In this document: piece by piece, positions 4,946 to 6,017 of the stretch
Position numbering within the stretch: position 1 is the stretch's first letter
Layout of the letters: every line of letters begins with the position of its first letter
Origin: Syntrophaceae bacterium
GTDB lineage: Bacteria; Desulfobacterota; Syntrophorhabdia; Syntrophorhabdales; WCHB1-27
Length of the DNA: 6,017 nt
Reading direction: 5' to 3'
NCBI GenBank assembly: GCA_003165115.1
Contig: PLSJ01000345.1
Span: 1-6,017, forward strand
Made by a program: the position numbers and the translations under genes
The notes under the pieces: generated by a model
What the model was told of the DNA's origin: nothing
What the model saw: only the letters and a program-made list of their open reading frames with translations
Databases searched by the model: none

Positions 4946-5941
4946 CGTCACAGCCTCGGGCAGCCGTTTCAGCAATTCCAGGGCGCGGTAGGCCTCCGTT
5001 TCGCTTAAGGACCCGAGGCCACAGGCCGTCGTGGCGATCACAGGCTGTTCCGCATCGCTCCCCGCCTCACGCAAATGGTCCTCGCACAAGCGCCATACAC
5101 GGACAAGGCCGGCAAGGTCCACGTCACGCAACGCCTCGCCCGAAGACGGCACGATGCCGGGCGCGATGCTCCCGCCCCTTGCGAGAAACGCGTCAAGCTC
5201 CTGCCTGAAATAGAAGAGGGTCTCCATAAAATTGAAGGCGTCGTAGTTGATGACGTCCACCCCCGAGCGCAGGAGCACGGGCCAATCCGTATTACCGCAG
5301 CAGTGGACGCCTACGCGCGCATCCAGTCCTTCTCTCACCTCGTCGAACAGGGAGGTAACCTCAGCCGCGGAAACCGACACGAAAGCAGAGCCGAAAGAGA
5401 CCAGCGCGGGCTCGTCGAAAAACAAGAGCACCTCTTTATCGGGACAGACGCGCCGTATCGCCCTGACCATCCAGGCCGCTTTCATGTGGAGCGCTTTCTT
5501 GACGATATCGAAATATGCGCTGTCATAAATGATGGGCTTGCCGTTCTCGTCCTTCAGCCCGATGCCGAGCGTGAAAGGCCCGGTCAACTGGCCTTTCACG
5601 TACCTGATCCCGTGCGCCATTGCGGGCAGTCTTTCGAGGAGCGCATAGAAACCGGGCGCGGCCCTGTCCGATATATCGAAGGCGTCCACGCGGTCGTTGT
5701 ACACGTCTTCGTAAAACCGTTCTATGCCCTCGGTCTTTCTGGTATCCACGTAGACGGTGGCGGCGGCGGGGTCGACCACGAGGGCGGGCGTGCGCTCCAG
5801 GTACTGCACGTACATGTCTTCATAAAAGGAGCGCCGCGGCAATTGGGGCCAGAAGGGAATCTCGGGACAGCAGGCAAGGACCGCGTCCATTGCCTGCTCC
5901 ACGTCGACAAAAGGGAGACTGCCGATGCTCGTTACCAACAT
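4934..5941 (-). CDS. MetE-like methyltransferase (UROD/MetE superfamily), single-domain form
   Basis: The 335-residue protein is a TIM barrel resembling the C-terminal catalytic half of cobalamin-independent methionine synthase MetE; it is less than half of MetE's roughly 750 residues. It starts TSIGSLPF (4-11), typical of these proteins. It carries GQLTGPFTLG at 117-126, DEP at 176-178, and a zinc-site pattern of His213 with Cys215 (in HCCGNTDW) plus Cys307 (in TTACGLGSLSE). These match the His-x-Cys...Cys ligands that activate homocysteine thiol in MetE. Stand-alone proteins of this kind include folate-independent methionine synthases using methyl-corrinoid donors (the Mes families) and relatives such as coenzyme M methyltransferases. 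Methyl transfer to a thiol is therefore the likely reaction; substrate and donor are not determined. ATG 5941 is the only possible start, since an in-frame stop lies just upstream. No ribosome site is visible, and the promoter suggests a leaderless mRNA. Confidence 0.85.
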   Translation of the reverse strand: MLVTSIGSLPFVDVEQAMDAVLACCPEIPFWPQLPRRSFYEDMYVQYLERTPALVVDPAAATVYVDTRKTEGIERFYEDVYNDRVDAFDISDRAAPGFYALLERLPAMAHGIRYVKGQLTGPFTLGIGLKDENGKPIIYDSAYFDIVKKALHMKAAWMVRAIRRVCPDKEVLLFFDEPALVSFGSAFVSVSAAEVTSLFDEVREGLDARVGVHCCGNTDWPVLLRSGVDVINYDAFNFMETLFYFRQELDAFLARGGSIAPGIVPSSGEALRDVDLAGLVRVWRLCEDHLREAGSDAEQPVIATTACGLGSLSETEAYRALELLKRLPEAVTAAT

Positions 5942-5947
5942 GGGTCA

Positions 5948-5976
5948 GTTGTACCACAGGAGGGGGGGCGAGTCAA
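5948..5976 (-). promoter_or_regulatory. Predicted promoter giving a leaderless transcript of the MetE-like gene
   Basis: On the minus strand TTGACT (5976-5971, 5 of 6) is followed after exactly 17 bases by TACAAC (5953-5948, 4 of 6). Counting seven bases past the -10 puts the start at base 5941, the A of the ATG. The region between has no Shine-Dalgarno sequence on this strand; the AGGAGG-like run at 5958-5968 is on the opposite strand. The remaining bases to 6017 hold no assignable gene. Confidence 0.5.
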
Positions 5977-6017
5977 ACATATCGGGCGGTGTGGCAGGGC
6001 AAACGCATTTGGACTAT

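Noticed and set aside
5973..6017. C-terminal end of a further minus-strand gene (14 open codons to a TGA at 5975-5973)
   Set aside because: Fourteen codons are too few to support a gene, and the stop falls on the -35 of the predicted promoter.

Overview
The window looks like chromosome from a moderately GC-rich, Gram-negative, probably anaerobic bacterium. The evidence is a Slp-type outer-membrane lipoprotein, several Sec-exported envelope proteins, and HrcA control of chaperones (a regulator absent from enteric bacteria). Desulfobacterota (the former Deltaproteobacteria) is my best guess from the style of the DnaJ and HrcA proteins and from the stand-alone MetE-like enzyme. This is an inference, with no marker gene to prove it. 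I see no insertion sequence, phage gene, CRISPR array, tRNA or rRNA.

Left part (1-1335): the 5' end of a secreted protein gene on the minus strand runs off the window. It faces away from a tight two-gene plus-strand unit encoding small exported proteins. One is rich in Pro, Tyr and Ala; the other has a hydrophobic RPLG-flanked segment. The two proteins share a short motif, WV.VPG-x6-WIPPH-x2-W. The 294-base divergent spacer holds a good sigma-70-type promoter for the leftward gene. It also holds a perfect 13-bp inverted repeat in which each arm is itself a tandem AAGGT repeat.

Middle (1398-4149, minus strand): a heat-shock operon transcribed hrcA, grpE, dnaJ. The genes are 8 and 14 bases apart. 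dnaK, which usually lies between grpE and dnaJ in this arrangement, is absent. No CIRCE operator is visible before hrcA. Instead an imperfect inverted repeat overlaps the likely -10 region and abuts the start codon. The proteins should work together: HrcA represses the unit, and GrpE and DnaJ serve a DnaK encoded elsewhere as nucleotide-exchange factor and J-protein.

Right part (4150-6017): a 236-base divergent spacer leads to a Slp-family lipoprotein gene on the plus strand. It converges, with only 5 bases between the stop codons, on a minus-strand gene for a MetE/uroporphyrinogen-decarboxylase-superfamily protein. That protein keeps the zinc-ligand pattern of cobalamin-independent methionine synthase but lacks the N-terminal half. 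Its predicted promoter places the transcription start on the A of the ATG, so the mRNA may be leaderless.

I found no clearly new multi-gene system. The best leads are the paired operator-like repeats, the twin-motif exported proteins, the chaperone operon without dnaK or CIRCE, and the possibly leaderless MetE-like gene.
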